From the NCBI RefSeq assembly GCF_000350225.1, contig NW_005179095.1, positions 85,509 to 149,508 on the forward strand: DNA of 64,000 bases, written 5' to 3'. The notes below the pieces were generated by a model that had not been told where the DNA came from, searched no databases, and saw only the letters and a program-made list of their open reading frames with translations. This DNA comes from Chondrus crispus. Taxonomy: Eukaryota; Rhodophyta; Florideophyceae; Gigartinales; Gigartinaceae. Below are positions 33,576 to 45,763 of the stretch, piece by piece. How positions within the stretch are numbered: position 1 is the stretch's first letter; each line of letters starts with the position of its first letter. The position numbers and the translations under genes were made by a program.

Positions 33576-36137
33576 TTACGGGGTTTTCGCACTACCCGAG
33601 CTGTCAGTGCTATTCGCTTGGCTATCGTTAGCTAGCGCGTCGACGGGCCCCTGGCCGCGCGGATGGGGACGGTTTCCCCACCCCGACTGGGCATCTTCTA
33701 CGAAGTAATCGGATACTTCGTGGCCTTGGATTGCAACGTCCGGCCGTTGCAATATTCGAGGGGCGGGGAGAACGGGCTCCCCTCCGCCTCCTTCCGTGGG
33801 CTGGGGGTGCGTCTCACCAGCCCAATCTTGGAGGTACATGATGGCGTTCTGTACCCCTTGGGGCAACGGGGGTCGGCCCCGGTCGCCTCGCCCATCTCGA
33901 TGGGGATATCGCGTATCCATCCGACGAGGGTCACGTCGATCCCTTTGATCGGTCCCCGGGTATCGGTACCCGCCTTCACGAGGGGCAAAACGGACGCCCC
34001 CACCCGATCGGCTCGGGTCACCTCGACGCGGGCCTCGGTCTGCCCGCGTAGACTGCTGGATGAGATTGCGCATTCCGGGGCGCGTCTCCATCTGATAGCG
34101 GTAGTTCCTGTACGCCGTGAACTGACGTTGTTCAGGAGACAGGAACGGGCACGCGTACATGGCGTGGCCGTACGTCCGGCACAGCCAACAAATGTACGCG
34201 CTGCCATCGGTCGACGCGAAAGTCGCCGCGTGGCGTGCCTCTTCATCGGTGAGTCGAGGCACGTTATGCAGCCCGCGGTCTCCTTCTCGACGGGAGATAT
34301 CCAGCTCGGCCATGTTGTGGTTCGGACCACCCATGGCCCTCGGCGTATGTGCGAACGCCGTTGCGAAGCTTCCGGTCGAACCGGTGGAAGCTGGCGTAGG
34401 GGGTCGGCCCCCTGCCCGTTCGAAGCCTTGCGTGATGAGGACAGGGTCGGCCTGCCACTCATCTTCTCCAATGTGGAGGGCGGTCGCCGGCGAACTTGTT
34501 CCGTGCGACCTTGGAGTTCGGACTCCCTTCGCTGCCGGCTTCGGGTCCGGCAGCGGCAACCCGCGACGAGCGCGGTAGGTTGTACCCTCGGCCGTTGCGA
34601 TACGGCGAATCGTTGACAGTTCGGTCTTCTGTTGTCCGGGCAACCTTTGCATCGTCTCTGCCACTGCGGCCCGGGTCGCAGTGGACAGCCCGCGCACGAA
34701 TTAGTGCGCGAGAGCTTGTTCTGAGAACACGGCCGTGCATCGGAACGCGGCGGATTCCAGCCGGTCTGCGAACGTGTTCTCGGTTTCGTGAGGAAGCTGT
34801 CGCGCCGACGCGACAGCATCAAACGCTTCCCCCAACACGTCGTCGGTTAGGTAGCGTTTGATAAATTGGTTGACAAGACCAGGCCAGCTCGTGTCGTCGT
34901 GGAGCTGGCCGGCGCGGAGGCCGCGCATGGTGTAACTCGTATACAACCGCTCCGCGTCCCGCTCGAGGACGTGAGCGAAGACACAAATTGCCACACTTTC
35001 GGTCAGGTGCTGGGCATTGAAGGTTATCCGGATATCCTTCAGAAACGGGAGCAACTGAATCGCGTCAGTACCGTCGAAGCTCTTCATCGTGGGACGGAGC
35101 CCACGGCAGCGTTGGACGTACTTCGCGATCCGTCCCGCGTCACCCGAGGTAACGAGCCTCGAGGTGTTGTCCAACCGATACATGCGGTAGTTCGCGACGG
35201 CGCTGAACTCCTGTATCATGGTGTGGACGGGCTCGAGCCCGGGTTCGGCGGGGCCCAACGTTCCGAACGGCGTGACGGGCAACGTTCGGACGTCGACGGG
35301 GCCGGGATGCGCGGTAAGATCCGCTGGCTGGTAGCCGCCCCAGCGAGGATCGAAGGGGAGAATCGGTTCCCCTGATCCGCGGGCGACTCCTCCACGGCCA
35401 CGGTCGGGTTCGTCCGGTACCCTTCGGGACTGCCGCATGCTTCGGGATGCATACGGCAGGGCTTGAGTTTCGGACGCGACGTTCGCGTCCGCCGTCGGCT
35501 TGATGTCCTCCGCCCTCCGACTGGTGACGGCTCCGGTCGGGGGCCACTCCTGCGCTCCGGATGCGCCCGGAGGAACAGTGGCACCGGGCCCACTCGAGGG
35601 GGCTCCGGGCGGCCTCTCGGCCGAGGTCTGTTCCATCTCACGGGCACGGCAGCGCGTTGAGTTGAGCTCCGCCGCCATGTGCGCGAACGCTCCCATCTGT
35701 TCGGCTGATGGGAAGGGTTGCAGGTCGCGTCGGACTCCGGAGTTTGCACTCGCGGGTCGACCCGCAACGTCCACGGCCGGGGAATCGATGCGCGCCTCTT
35801 CGACCAGTACCAAACGGGACTGTAGCTGGTCGACGAGGGCGCGCAGGTTCTCCAAGGACTGAGTTACGCGCTCAAACCTTCCTTCGCGGAGGGAGCGCAA
35901 CTCATCCATACAGCGGGCGTAGACGCTGTCGGAGACGTCGATACGGCGGGATGTTCGGACATCTTCAATATACTCCGCGATGCGATCGTACATCGCGCGA
36001 GCGTGTCCTTCGGAGAAGTCGGGCGACGGTTCGCGGTCTCGAGGACCAGCGTCGCCGTCGCCGACTCGGACGCGGAGCGCGGCCTCTCGCACATCGGCGG
36101 GCTCCGAGCGAATCGAGGTGGGATATTCGCCACTCAT
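33576..36137 (-). CDS. gag: Element B Gag, with one in-frame TAA
   Basis: ATG at 36137 (minus strand). N-terminal coiled-coil-like region, then a capsid-like helical region (around 35000-34700: YVQRCRGLRPTMKSFDGTDA, LVNQFIKRYLTDDVLGEAFD). A TAA at 34701-34703 falls inside a smooth stretch (EQALAH, stop, FVRGLSTATRAAVAE). The same frame continues through a CCHC zinc knuckle (CWLCRTYGHAMYAC) to the gag stop at 33576. Pol overlaps in the -1 frame. The stop is either a point nonsense mutation or a recoded codon. Confidence 0.85.
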
Positions 36138-36196
36138 CTCGACGCGTAAGGACGCGGAGGTAAACGATAGTCTTCTCGGTTCGATCTTGAGAGTCT

Positions 36197-36214
36197 TCTA
36201 GGTCGGGAGACCAC
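36197..36214 (-). promoter_or_regulatory. Element B primer-binding block
   Basis: On the minus strand GTGGTCTCCCGACCTAGA follows the LTR, with TGG one base in, as expected for a tRNA primer-binding site. The same 18 bases adjoin the 5' LTR of element A. The block holds a GGTC...GACC inverted repeat. Confidence 0.7.
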
Positions 36215-36825
36215 TGTAGTATAATCACCCCCAACGACGAGGGGGTGAGTACTGACAGTTCGGAAAGACCCCGATCGGCGGGAAGACAGAAGCACGGCCC
36301 ACCCACGGTACCGAGCACGGGCTCGAGGTAGCGGTGGTAGAGCGGGATCGGGGAGGACGCGCGCACGCGCGAGCGGTTCTACGCCTCGACGCCCCGGAGC
36401 GGTACTGGGTGACGATCCAGTACCGACGGGCGGAGGCGGAGCCGGCTCGTGGGCGTGCTACGCGCGTCCTCAACCCGCGCGCGGTGCTACTCCTAGGTAA
36501 AACGGACGGAAGTACCTAAAAGTAAGCGGGCGGACCAAGGTGGAGGATCCTTGACAAGTCCGTCCTTGTCGTCCTCCACCGCCGGCGGTCCGCTCATATT
36601 TAATGTACAGGGTCACCTATCATAACATTACAGTGGTGCAGGTCGGCCTGCACTGTAGTGCTGTCAGCCGTCGGGGCTGGCAGCACACGTGTTGTACACG
36701 TGTGTGCGCGCGCGCCCCCGTACACGTGGGGTACACGTGTGCACGCGCACTGAGGTACTGTAGAGCTCGGGCTCTACTGTTATAAATCTAATCTAAATCT
36801 AATTTAGGGAGGGGGATATGCTACA
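36215..36825 (-). repeat. Element B right LTR (5' LTR)
   Basis: 611 bp, apparently identical to 23150-23760. Only ~60 nt of leader separate it from the gag ATG. Confidence 0.95.
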
Positions 36826-37849
36826 GAAAGATATGGGGGGGTTATGGCGGCAGGCCGGTAAGTAAGTCACTCGTGGTGTGGCGTCGATGCGGGAGCGACA
36901 AAGCTCCTCCGTAATGATGATGTTTCACGCCGCGCTGTGTAGCCGTGTACTTGCACGTGGTGTCGATGGGTCAGGGCAACAGTGGTCCATGTGGACCCAT
37001 CTTCACGCTCGTCGAGCGGGGTTTAGGTGTTGCGAACGAACTTGGCAAGTGCTCTCATGTGCGATCGATCGCAACTTCGCCGGTGGCGAGCCCCTAGCAT
37101 TTGTGCGGTCGGCGGTGGGGGTTGCCAACAACGTTTCGTACAAGTGCGGGCTTTTTCCTTAATTGCAGTTAATTTTTCGACGTATGGCCGGAGTTCAGTC
37201 TGCGACTCGTGCTGATCATTTGACAGCTCACCAGCAGCGAGCCCAATTTCTTTTGATTAAATCACACCCCATGAGGGCGGGTCATCGATCTAGGCGTCAC
37301 ATCACGTGCACGCGGCGGCCGCGTGTGATCGTATCCAAGGAGGTAAATTACCTCGGCCTGAGACTACAGTACATCTTCTCTTCCACGGCCTGGCCGCGCG
37401 GGCCATTTCATTCATGGGCGGGGGTCCCAGGCAAAATCGCTTGAGTCTTTCGTTTCCCTTCTCCTCACTCCGAGGGGTCTCGTTTCCGGCGACTGTCCTT
37501 ACTCTCTCTCCGCGACGCTGTTCACTGCATCACTTCAAACTCGAGAGCCTCCTGATGGGGACCATCCCCAATACAATTCCAACATTTCACTCGCGGTCTT
37601 ATCGCGTCCCGCATCATTCACTTCCTCTCGATCGGCCTCCCTCGCGTGCGCCTCTACATCAACTGTATCTTTTCCCCTCCTTCTCCCTCGACTCGAGGGT
37701 AACCCGCTCGTCAGTCCCTTTTTGCAAAGGCGTTCCCGACGGAAGACTGCCTGACTCCTCTCGCTCCGACTTTAATTGCTTGCGGACCCGTTCGTTTCGA
37801 ACCTCTGACTCCTCCGTGTTCCCTAATCTGCTGATTCTATTGACGATGA
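36826..37849. other. Element A non-coding region downstream of pol, right of the element B insertion
   Basis: Begins with the duplicated GAAAG. No supportable frame; a 202-codon plus-strand frame (37306-37914) overlaps the end of pol and has no motif. Confidence 0.55.
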
Positions 37850-40800
37850 CTATCCTGCTTGCGTGTGCGCGACTTGCGGCGGCAAGGGTAATTTCTTCCT
37901 TCGGAAATACGTGACGGCCGCACTGCGGGGTAATTGCTCAATGGGCTCCCACGTCGCGTCCTCGGGCGTATAACCGTACCATTCCACCTTGAGAATCAAA
38001 TTACCATTTTGATAATCGTGGTCGACGACCCGGTCGATTACATATTCCGTGTTCTCTGTTTCCTCTCCTTTCTCTGAACTGTTTCCTTCCCCCTTCTGAA
38101 AATCTTCCAACTCGTCCTCTTCTCTGGACGTTCCGAGCTCGCGTAGGTTTGGAGGTGTCTCCGCTGTCGGCGTTTGACCAACTAAATTATCCAGGTCCCC
38201 CGTCGTAGGCGCACGGGTGTGAGGACGTTCCTCGTCCTCCATTGCCTCTCCTTCTTCGTTTAACTCCGGCTCTCCCAGGAACTGTAGCGCTTGACGTAGG
38301 CCGGTTATCGGCGCATGGTCCATTGGGCTTGGGGCTAATTCCACCCTGTCTCGCGATACGCGTTCCTCCTGATCGCCAATGGCAATGACTACCGTATGTT
38401 GATCCGATCTTCTGACCTGATAAGGCCCTGTAGCGACTTGTGCGAGCTTATGTTTCGGTTCGCTAGCCGTGCTCTGCTCCTTCCGGAGGAACACGTAGGA
38501 CCCTGGTGGGATCTCAGATTGCGGCTTGCGAAGGCGTGCGTCGAAATTTCGCTTGTACCGGGCTTGTTCCTTTCGCAAACTCCTATCGGCGCTTCGCATT
38601 AGGCTCTCCAACCACGACTGCCATTTCAGGTAGTATGCTCGTGACGAGCTGAAGTTCTCCAAAGTTGGTTGCGCTTGTAACGCAATGTTTCTCGGCGCCC
38701 GAGCCAACACTAGCTCGAAGGGCGCAATGTTCGTAGTTCGATGAACCTGTGTGTTGTAGGCGAACGTCACAGCGTCGCTAAATAAGTCCCAGTCCTTGGG
38801 ATGCTCTCCAACGTATTTTTGCAACGCGGAAGTCAGCGTGCGGTTAAACCTCTCAACTTGGCCGTTGGCTTGCGGGTGGTACGTAGTCGTGAACACATTG
38901 CGTATGCCGAGAATTCGGCAGACGTTCTGAAAGAACCGGGCCGTGAATTGTGTTCCATTGTCGTACAGCAGCTTGGCCGGCGGTCCATACACGAATACCC
39001 AATGGTGAACGAAGGCTTGTGCGATGTGTGCAGCTGATATCTTCTTCAACGGTACGGTTCGTACCAGTTTCGAGTATGGAAAGGATCACGAGAATATACC
39101 GATTTTCTCGCTTAGTTGTAATTAGCTCGCCGAGGATGTCGATGGCGACAAATTCCAGCGGCGCTTTGGGCGTGAACAGCTTCATTTCCTTCGTGTTTTT
39201 TCTTAACTTCACCCTTTCCCGCGCACATGCGGCGCAATTCTTCGCGACTGCATAGCAGTCTAGGGCCATCGTAGGCCAATAAAAATATCTTCTCAAAGTC
39301 TTGTAAAGTTTCCTGCCTCCCGGGTGGCCTGCCAATTTTGCGTAATGGCTTAACCCTAGGACGCGGTCCCTTAACGATTGTGGTATCACCACTTGTACAA
39401 ACTCCGCCGCGGTACGGCATAGAGTTCCTTCGAGTTCCTCGGTCTCCATGCTGAACGTTCTCACCTTTCCGGCGTCCATTTCTTCCTTGATGCGGTTGCA
39501 GAAGGGGTCGACGGCTTGCTCGCGAATGAGCTCCTCCGGAGTGACAGCTTGGAATTGATCGAGGCGATCAGGGGCGGCCCCCCCCTCAAGAGCGAGGATG
39601 TCGTCTAGCGCGACAGAATTGTCCTCGTCCTCCACTGTTCCCTCGGCCGGTTCGGCCATAAAGCATTGAATTTCGTCGTCGATTTCGTCGACGGTTTCTC
39701 CAGCGGTCCGTAGTCTTGACAGGGCATCGGCTTGGCTGTTAGCCTTGCCCTTCTTGTACTTGATTTCGAAATCAAATTCCGAGAGGCGGAGCGTCCATCG
39801 GATTAATCTCCCGCTGGGGTCGGTTACGTTCATCAACCACCTCAATGAGGCATGGTCGGTATGCACAATGAAGTGCTCGCCATATAGATATGGTCTTAAA
39901 GTCTGTACGGCCCAAATTACCGCTAGACATTCTTTTTCTGATACAGAATAGTTTCTCTCGGCTGCGGCTAACGTTCTTGAAAAGAACCGGATGGGTTTGC
40001 GTTGCGCATCCGGGTGTGTTTGAAATAGTGCAGCGCCTATTTGGTAGTCGCTTGCATCGGTATCTACCGAGTAGGGTAGGTCCTTCTTCGGCAGCGCCAA
40101 CACCAGCGGTGCCAAGATGGCGTCCTTGAGCTTATGAAAAGCTTTCTTGCACGGTTCGTCGAATCCTTCCAACTGGACCGGTTGTCCTTTCTTCAGTAGT
40201 TGGTTTAGAGGCTGCGCAATTTTCGCATACTGCGGAACGAACCTGCGGTAGACATTGCAGAGTCCCAGGAAGCTCCTGAGCTGTGTCTGTGTTCGCGGGT
40301 ACCGCACTTGTTCCAACGCGGCGGTTCGCGCGACATCGACTTCTAGCGTACCTGGGCGGACGACGTGGCCCAGGTACTTGATCTTTTCGACGAAAAATTC
40401 ACACTTGCGAAGCTTGAGCTTCACACCTGCCTTCTCCAATACAGAAAGTATTTCATCCACGTGCACGATGTGCTCCTCCCACGACTTGCTAAAAATTATT
40501 ATGTCGTCCAGATGCACCAAACAGCACTTCCAACGGAACGGAGAGAGCAGGATATCCATTGCTCTCTGAAACGTCGCTGGCGCGTTAGTTAGCCCGAAGG
40601 GCATTCTTGAGAAGCGATACAGTCCTGAGTGACACGAAAATGCGGTCTTCTCGCGGTTGCGCTCAGGGATAGGTATCTGCCAATATCCCGAGATCGCGTC
40701 CAACGCGGAGAAAATTTTGGTGGCACCAAGCGAGTCCAGGCACTCATCCATGCGCGCTAAGGGGTACGTGTCCTTCACCGTCACTGCGTTCAGCCTGCGG

Positions 40801-42431
40801 TAGTCTACGCAAAAACGCATTGACCCGTCCGGCTTGGGCACCAGCAACACGGGCGACGCCCATTCTGACTGCGCTGGTTCTATCACTCCTGCCTCCAACA
40901 TCTTCTGCACCTCTGCATCTTCTACTTCGCGGGCTTTAGGCCCGGCCCGATACGGTGCTTGTGCGATGGGACGAGTCTCAGGGATCCACTCGATCCGATG
41001 GACGGTGGTATTAATTTCGCCAAGCGTCCCATCCCACATCCTTGAATACTTCTTCAACATCCGACGGAACCGCTCGCGCAGCCGTTCCGGCACGTGGCTC
41101 AGGTCGAGGTCCTCCACGTCCGGCGGTGGCGGCTCAATCCTGCGTTGCGGCTTCGTAGCTGCCGACGCGGAGAGCCCTGCCGACCGTTCTTCTGGCTGGT
41201 CCTCGAGCGTTTGATCCGACGGTTCGCATCTTGTCTCGCCCGTAGGCGTCTTGGTGCAATTAGGAAAATTTTCCTTCTTCCTTTCTTGAATTCCGAGAAC
41301 TTCACCAATGGTGGTTTTGCTCTCGAGCGCGGCTCTCCGGTGCGGTAATAATTCTGCCACCACTTGGCCTTTTTGCACCCTGACAGGGTACGCCCTAAAA
41401 TTCGCAACGAGTAAACGAAATGGCCTGTCAGGCTCAACCTGAACGACACCATTCGTGCACGTCAACCCGTCCCTTTCGTACAACGACGAATACGGCTGAA
41501 CCACCACCAAGCCCGCCCTCTTCGAGGTGCATTCCACGACGCGTTGCGTCCCTGGCTCGATAGTCGTGGCTCTTGCCACTTTTACCTTAGGGGAAATTCG
41601 CTCCCCCTTTCCATCATTCTCGTCCTCTCCCGCGACGAGATTCTTCTTCCCTTTTCTCGTCGAGAACTGCCTAACTATCGGGACCTCCGAGAAATCCGCC
41701 AACTCAACGGTTTTCTTCCTTAGATAAATTGCTTCCACAAACCGGTCACAGTAGTCCGCGCCTAGAATTAGCGGGACGGCTAGTTTTTCGCATACAATAA
41801 ACTCGGCTGCCGCCACAAATTTTTCAAGCCTCACAGGCATCCTAATTGTGCCGAGAGTTCGGAGTGGCCTATTGTTCGCGTCGCCAATGTCTTGGGTCGG
41901 TCTGTAGGACACTAGAGATTCCATTCCAGCTGGGACTTCCGATTTTCGCACAAGGTTTGGTCCCGCGCCGGTGTCTAAAACAGACAACACCCGGCTCATC
42001 AATCCAATTGTAGGTCCGATGTCCTCGTAAACTTTGTAGTTTTTTCGCGCAAGAACCAAAATCTTCTCGGGACTCTCCCTTCGCTTAACCCCGTACCAGG
42101 GTCTTCGAACTTCTTCCAGCGGATGATCTCGGGCTCGGCTCAAAATTTTCTTGACTTGAGCTGGCCCTTTGGGCTTATCCACCAATCCAACAACCTCCTC
42201 CTCGAGGCCTGATTTTTCCTTTAGAGACGGGGAACAAGGCTGAGCCCCGGGCACAGTACGTCGACCCTGTGCCTCTCGCGACTCATGCGAGATTCCCCTC
42301 TCTAGTTTTCCTGCCGCTGCGGGATCCTTCTCACATCCGACGGCGCGGGCCCCGCGGTGGGCCCTCTGAAGGGTTGGTTGGACCTCGGCGTTGAAGCACT
42401 CGGCGTGCTCGCCGTCTGCGAATCGAACCAA
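37850..42431 (-). pseudogene. pol: Element A Pol: protease, RT, RNase H, integrase, chromodomain, broken by a frameshift in integrase
   Basis: Read leftwards from the gag-pol overlap. Protease: VLDTGAGPNLVRKSEVP (~41980). RT: YRRLNAVTVKDTYPLARMDE, MPFGLTNAPATFQRAM and HLDD (variant of YxDD, ~40510). RNase H: SVDTDASDYQIGAALFQ. Integrase zinc finger: LSHYAKLAGHPG ... CAACARE; first catalytic Asp in AIDILGEL (~39135). Near 39060 the frame shifts and continues as LVRTVPLKKISAAHIAQAF, with DNGTQF (~38955) and NGQVER (~38860). A chromodomain ends it (EYVIDRVVDHDYQNGNLILK, VEWYGYTPEDATWEP). The frame is -1 relative to gag, with a 130-nt overlap. The integrase frameshift disables this copy. Confidence 0.9.
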
Positions 42432-44608
42432 TTCTTGACCTTCAGGTAACTCGTCGATGGTATCCCTAACCTCTCCATCGGAGACAACGCCTCATAATTT
42501 TCCAAATCTTGGTGCATTGCCCAGAGGGAAAGAATGCACGTTGGCGCGGCGTGCCCCTTTTCATAGCAGTGATAGCACACCAGACCGTGCGTCTTGACGG
42601 GATATTGCGGACTAGGTCCTCCACGGGCCGGCGGCCTTCCTTGACGTTGCGGCCTTCCCATCCAGCCTGGCCTTCGAAACGTCGGACCCTTGTCTTCCAT
42701 CGGAATGCGCGGCGCCGGCGTGTGGCCGCGCCCCCGAAACATCATCACGGGATCCGTGGGCTCTAAAAACGACTCCGTCGTGTATGCAGACGTCGGTAAA
42801 GTTGACGACCCGCTGTCCCCGTAGTCCTCGTGTCCGTAGCCCTCCGATGGCTCCATGAACTCGCCTTCGGCTACTAACGCTCCTTCGTAGTGATTTTCGC
42901 TACTTCCATGCGCACCGCGCTCATCTGACGCGGACATGGACTCGGCTAAATGGACTGCGGCGTGACTTTTGCGACCGGGATAAGAAGCCCTCGGCTTCTT
43001 ACCCGCCCTAATTGTCGACGGCGTCTGAATCGTGACCTTCTTGGTCTTCTTGTCCTTAGCGCGGCTCGCCGAGCCATGCGCCTTCGCGTAATTAACTAGT
43101 CTCAAAAACGAAACGTCCCGATTGTCTTGTCGGTATTGAGATACCATCGGCTTGATACTCGAATCGAGTCCTTCAATAAACATCGTCATCTGTTCTTCCA
43201 TCGAATATACGTTTCCACATCGATTGCTTGCGTCCGTCAGACGGATATAAAAATCCATCTCGTCTTCAGACGGTCTTTGCTGAACTTCTCGCAATGCGAG
43301 CACGGCTTGACGGATCGCCTCGTCGGTTGCAAAACTCCTCAACAACCACTGTACGGCCTCCGGCCAATCGGATACCTTTACGTGATGGGCCCCGGTCGTC
43401 TGAGACACCCAAGTGTACTGTCTCAAGGCGATGCCGCTTAAAAATTCAGGCAACAGGCGGATCGCTTGCCCCTCGTTCATTTCTTGAGTATCGAACTCCT
43501 GAACTAATTTTGCCAAAAAATCCAACACAAGGACCCCGTCCTCACCTGTGAACGTGTTGTCCTTCTTCACATTAGTCGGAATATCTCTCCTGATTTTTCG
43601 TACGGCGGTCCGCCGGGAACTTGACAAATATGTCTGCGGGTTCCGCAAGCGGTACGTTCGGTACGAAAGTAACTTATTGAAGAGGTAGTTGGTCGGATTC
43701 AGCTCCTCCAACTCCTCCCATCGCGGCCCGCGCCGCGTTGCGACATCTTCGGGCTCCGCGTCCTTGTCTCTCCGCGAGGCGGACGAAGTGACTCCGCCTC
43801 GTCTGGAGGAAATTTTCTTGCTTGACGAAATTCCGTTTCCGTCTTCTGAACGGCGTTCGGAATCGCCCGAATGGTTCGACGAACCGCCGTTACCATCTTC
43901 GGAGGGACCAAGCGACTCCGACTGTGAGTCGCGGTTCTCCGGATCGTCACTACAGTGACCCTTGCTTGTACGTCACTTGTCCTTCTTCGAGGGCTTCGAC
44001 TTGGAACTCCGCTGCCGAGCGGGCTTGTCCTTCTTCGACCGACGGTCGCCCTCTCTACCGGAAGGGAGCGGCTCGTCGTCCGATCCTTGCGGAGCTTGAT
44101 CCGCGGCCTGCTCGAGGTCCTTAAGACGTTGCGCGGCGCGATCGAATCGGTCATCGATGCTTGTTCTAAATTTTCCTAAGGACTCGAAGGCTTGATTCGC
44201 GTCTCGCCTCGCGTCCTTGACCGAAGTTTTCAACGAGGCTAGGACCTCCGGCTCCAGACCGTCGGTCGCATCTCTTCGCTTCTTCTCGACGAGATCCACT
44301 CGAGCCGATAGCTCTCCTAAAACGGTGTGGAACTCGGATGCTTGCAACTCTAGTTGCTTCCGGACGAGGGCTAATTCAGCCTCGAGATTTTTCTTCGCTT
44401 CTTCGCGAATTTCGCTGCTCATCTTCTCCAACTTCTCGTCGAGGTCAGTCTTGTCGGCGGCTATCCCCGTAGGGGATTCTTGATCTCCGGGGTCCGTGGC
44501 CGTATTGGCCTGGCTCCGGGTTCGAGGACCCCTCGGGATCCTCGACGCTCGTGCCGATCTGCTTCTACTCGCCCCGGGACCGACGTCCCCGGGTGCGCTT
44601 GTTGACAT
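42302..44608 (-). CDS. gag: Element A Gag, with one in-frame TGA
   Basis: ATG at 44608. The first 211 residues are charged and coiled-coil-like (KLEKMSSEIREEAKKNLEAE), ending in a Lys/Ser-rich tail. A TGA at 43973-43975 is followed in the same frame by an acidic linker and a capsid-like region (LVLDFLAKLVQEFDTQEMNE, WLLRSFATDEAIRQAVLALR). A CCHC knuckle (CYHCYEKGHAAPTC) follows near 42555. The stop TAG is at 42302, preceded by GGAAAAC, a possible site for the -1 shift into pol. Retrotransposon Gag forms the virus-like particle and binds RNA. Confidence 0.85.
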
Positions 44609-44712
44609 CGCTCGTACGAGCGGACCTACGCAGCAAAAAAGTTACAAACAAAAAGAAAATATAAAAAAGAGTCCGTTACCCAGACCACTTCCTTGTCGTA
44701 GATAAGACAATT

Positions 44713-44730
44713 TCTAGGTCGGGAGACCAC
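44713..44730 (-). promoter_or_regulatory. Element A primer-binding block
   Basis: The same 18-base block as in element B, separated from the LTR by three bases. Confidence 0.7.
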
Positions 44731-44733
44731 TTT

Positions 44734-45763
44734 TGTAGTGCAATGCGCCTGTTGGGCAGAGACCGCGGTCCGATGGTCCAGCAAAACAACAACAGCGACA
44801 AAAAGAAGAACTGCCGGTGGCACAGCGCTACGGAGTGTCCGACTCTCCCTTCTCCGTTTAAACGAGCTTGCGACTCGTAGTAGCTCGGATCCCTGATGTG
44901 GGGGGGCACAGAGAAATAGCCCGGCCCGGGATCGGTGTGGTAGAGACTTGCGAAGAGAACTGCTTGACGAGTGTGGAGTGGGGCGCGTACGTAGATACCC
45001 CGGTTCCACTGGGTTGTAAGGCCAATGCTCGTTGAGCTTCTTCGAAACCTTGTAACGCGACAAGGCCTTCGACGGGGGCGTCGCAACGCAGCCCGACGGG
45101 ATGAAATGAAAGTAGCAGCGCTACGTCAACTGTGCCACCCGATGGCTCGAAACATCTACACCGGTTCGGTCGCAACGGAGGCCGATGGCACCAACACTGG
45201 CTCGTGACACGACGGAGCCCTTCGAGGGAGACGTCGTTGCAACAGTCTCCGTCGGAAAATGGGTCACAGTAGCAGCGCTACGTCAACTATGTCGCCCGAC
45301 GGCAAAGACACCTACACCGGTTCGGTCGCAACCGAGGCCGATGGCACCAACACAAGATAAGGGGAAAATAGGTAGAATTAGAGATAGAAAAGGATAGGGA
45401 AATAAAAGAAAGAGAAAAGGGAACCCCGAGCGATAGAGGATGCCGTAGGCTTAGGTAAAAGGGAGCGTCTTGGTAGAGACGGACTTCGACCAAGGCGACA
45501 TTCAACTCCGGCAACTCGGGTTGCTTTATTGACTTGTTCGGTCAAAGGGCTAAGTTATATAGAGCCCCGCCGGGGCGAGTACAGTAGCTCCCGGCTCTAG
45601 ATTCTAGATCTAATTAGCAAATAAATAAATTAATTAAAATAATCGTGCGCTTCGTCGCACACGTGTGTCCCCCAAACCCGGACTACAGTATCCAATTTTT
45701 TTCCTTTTTCACTTCCTTCCTCCCCCCTATAGGGGGTATACCCGAGACGGGTATTGCACTACA
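44734..45763 (-). repeat. Element A right LTR (5' LTR)
   Basis: 1030 bp, with the same inverted ends as the left LTR. Differs from it by scattered substitutions and by a ~13-bp insertion (ATAGGGGGTATAC) near the right end. TATATAA at ~45555-45561 and AATAAA at 45525-45530 on the minus strand. Confidence 0.95.

Larger units (their letters stand above)
23150..36825 (-). mobile_element. Element B: complete, young Ty3/gypsy chromodomain LTR retrotransposon nested in element A
   Basis: 13,676 bp with two 611-bp LTRs that look identical throughout, flanked by the duplication GAAAG (23145-23149 and 36826-36830). Minus orientation. On the minus strand: LTR, primer-binding block, gag (36137-33576), pol frame (33576-28876), a spacer, a tandem hairpin array (about 28075-26430), an opposite-strand ORF (23760-26129), the polypurine tract and the LTR. 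LTR identity implies a recent insertion. Gag and pol nevertheless contain one in-frame stop each. A solo LTR of the same family lies at 56548-57219. Confidence 0.95.
19478..45763 (-). mobile_element. Element A: complete Ty3/gypsy chromodomain LTR retrotransposon, interrupted by element B
   Basis: Bounded by LTRs at 19478-20495 and 44734-45763 and by the 5-bp target duplication GACAT (19473-19477 and 45764-45768). Without the nested element B it is about 12.6 kb. Orientation is minus: primer-binding block beside the right LTR, polypurine tract beside the left LTR, and LTR TATATAA and AATAAA signals on the minus strand. In minus-strand order it carries gag, pol (protease, RT, RNase H, integrase, chromodomain), a non-coding stretch, and an ORF on the opposite strand. 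The LTRs differ by a few substitutions and small indels, and pol has a frameshift, so it is older than B and inactive. Confidence 0.95.

Noticed and set aside
32689-34616. Plus-strand frames of 259 and 317 codons
   Set aside because: Antisense of element B gag and protease, with no counterpart in element A at the same place.
37306-37914. 202-codon plus-strand frame
   Set aside because: Ser/Leu/Arg-rich, overlaps the end of pol and has no motif or counterpart in element B.
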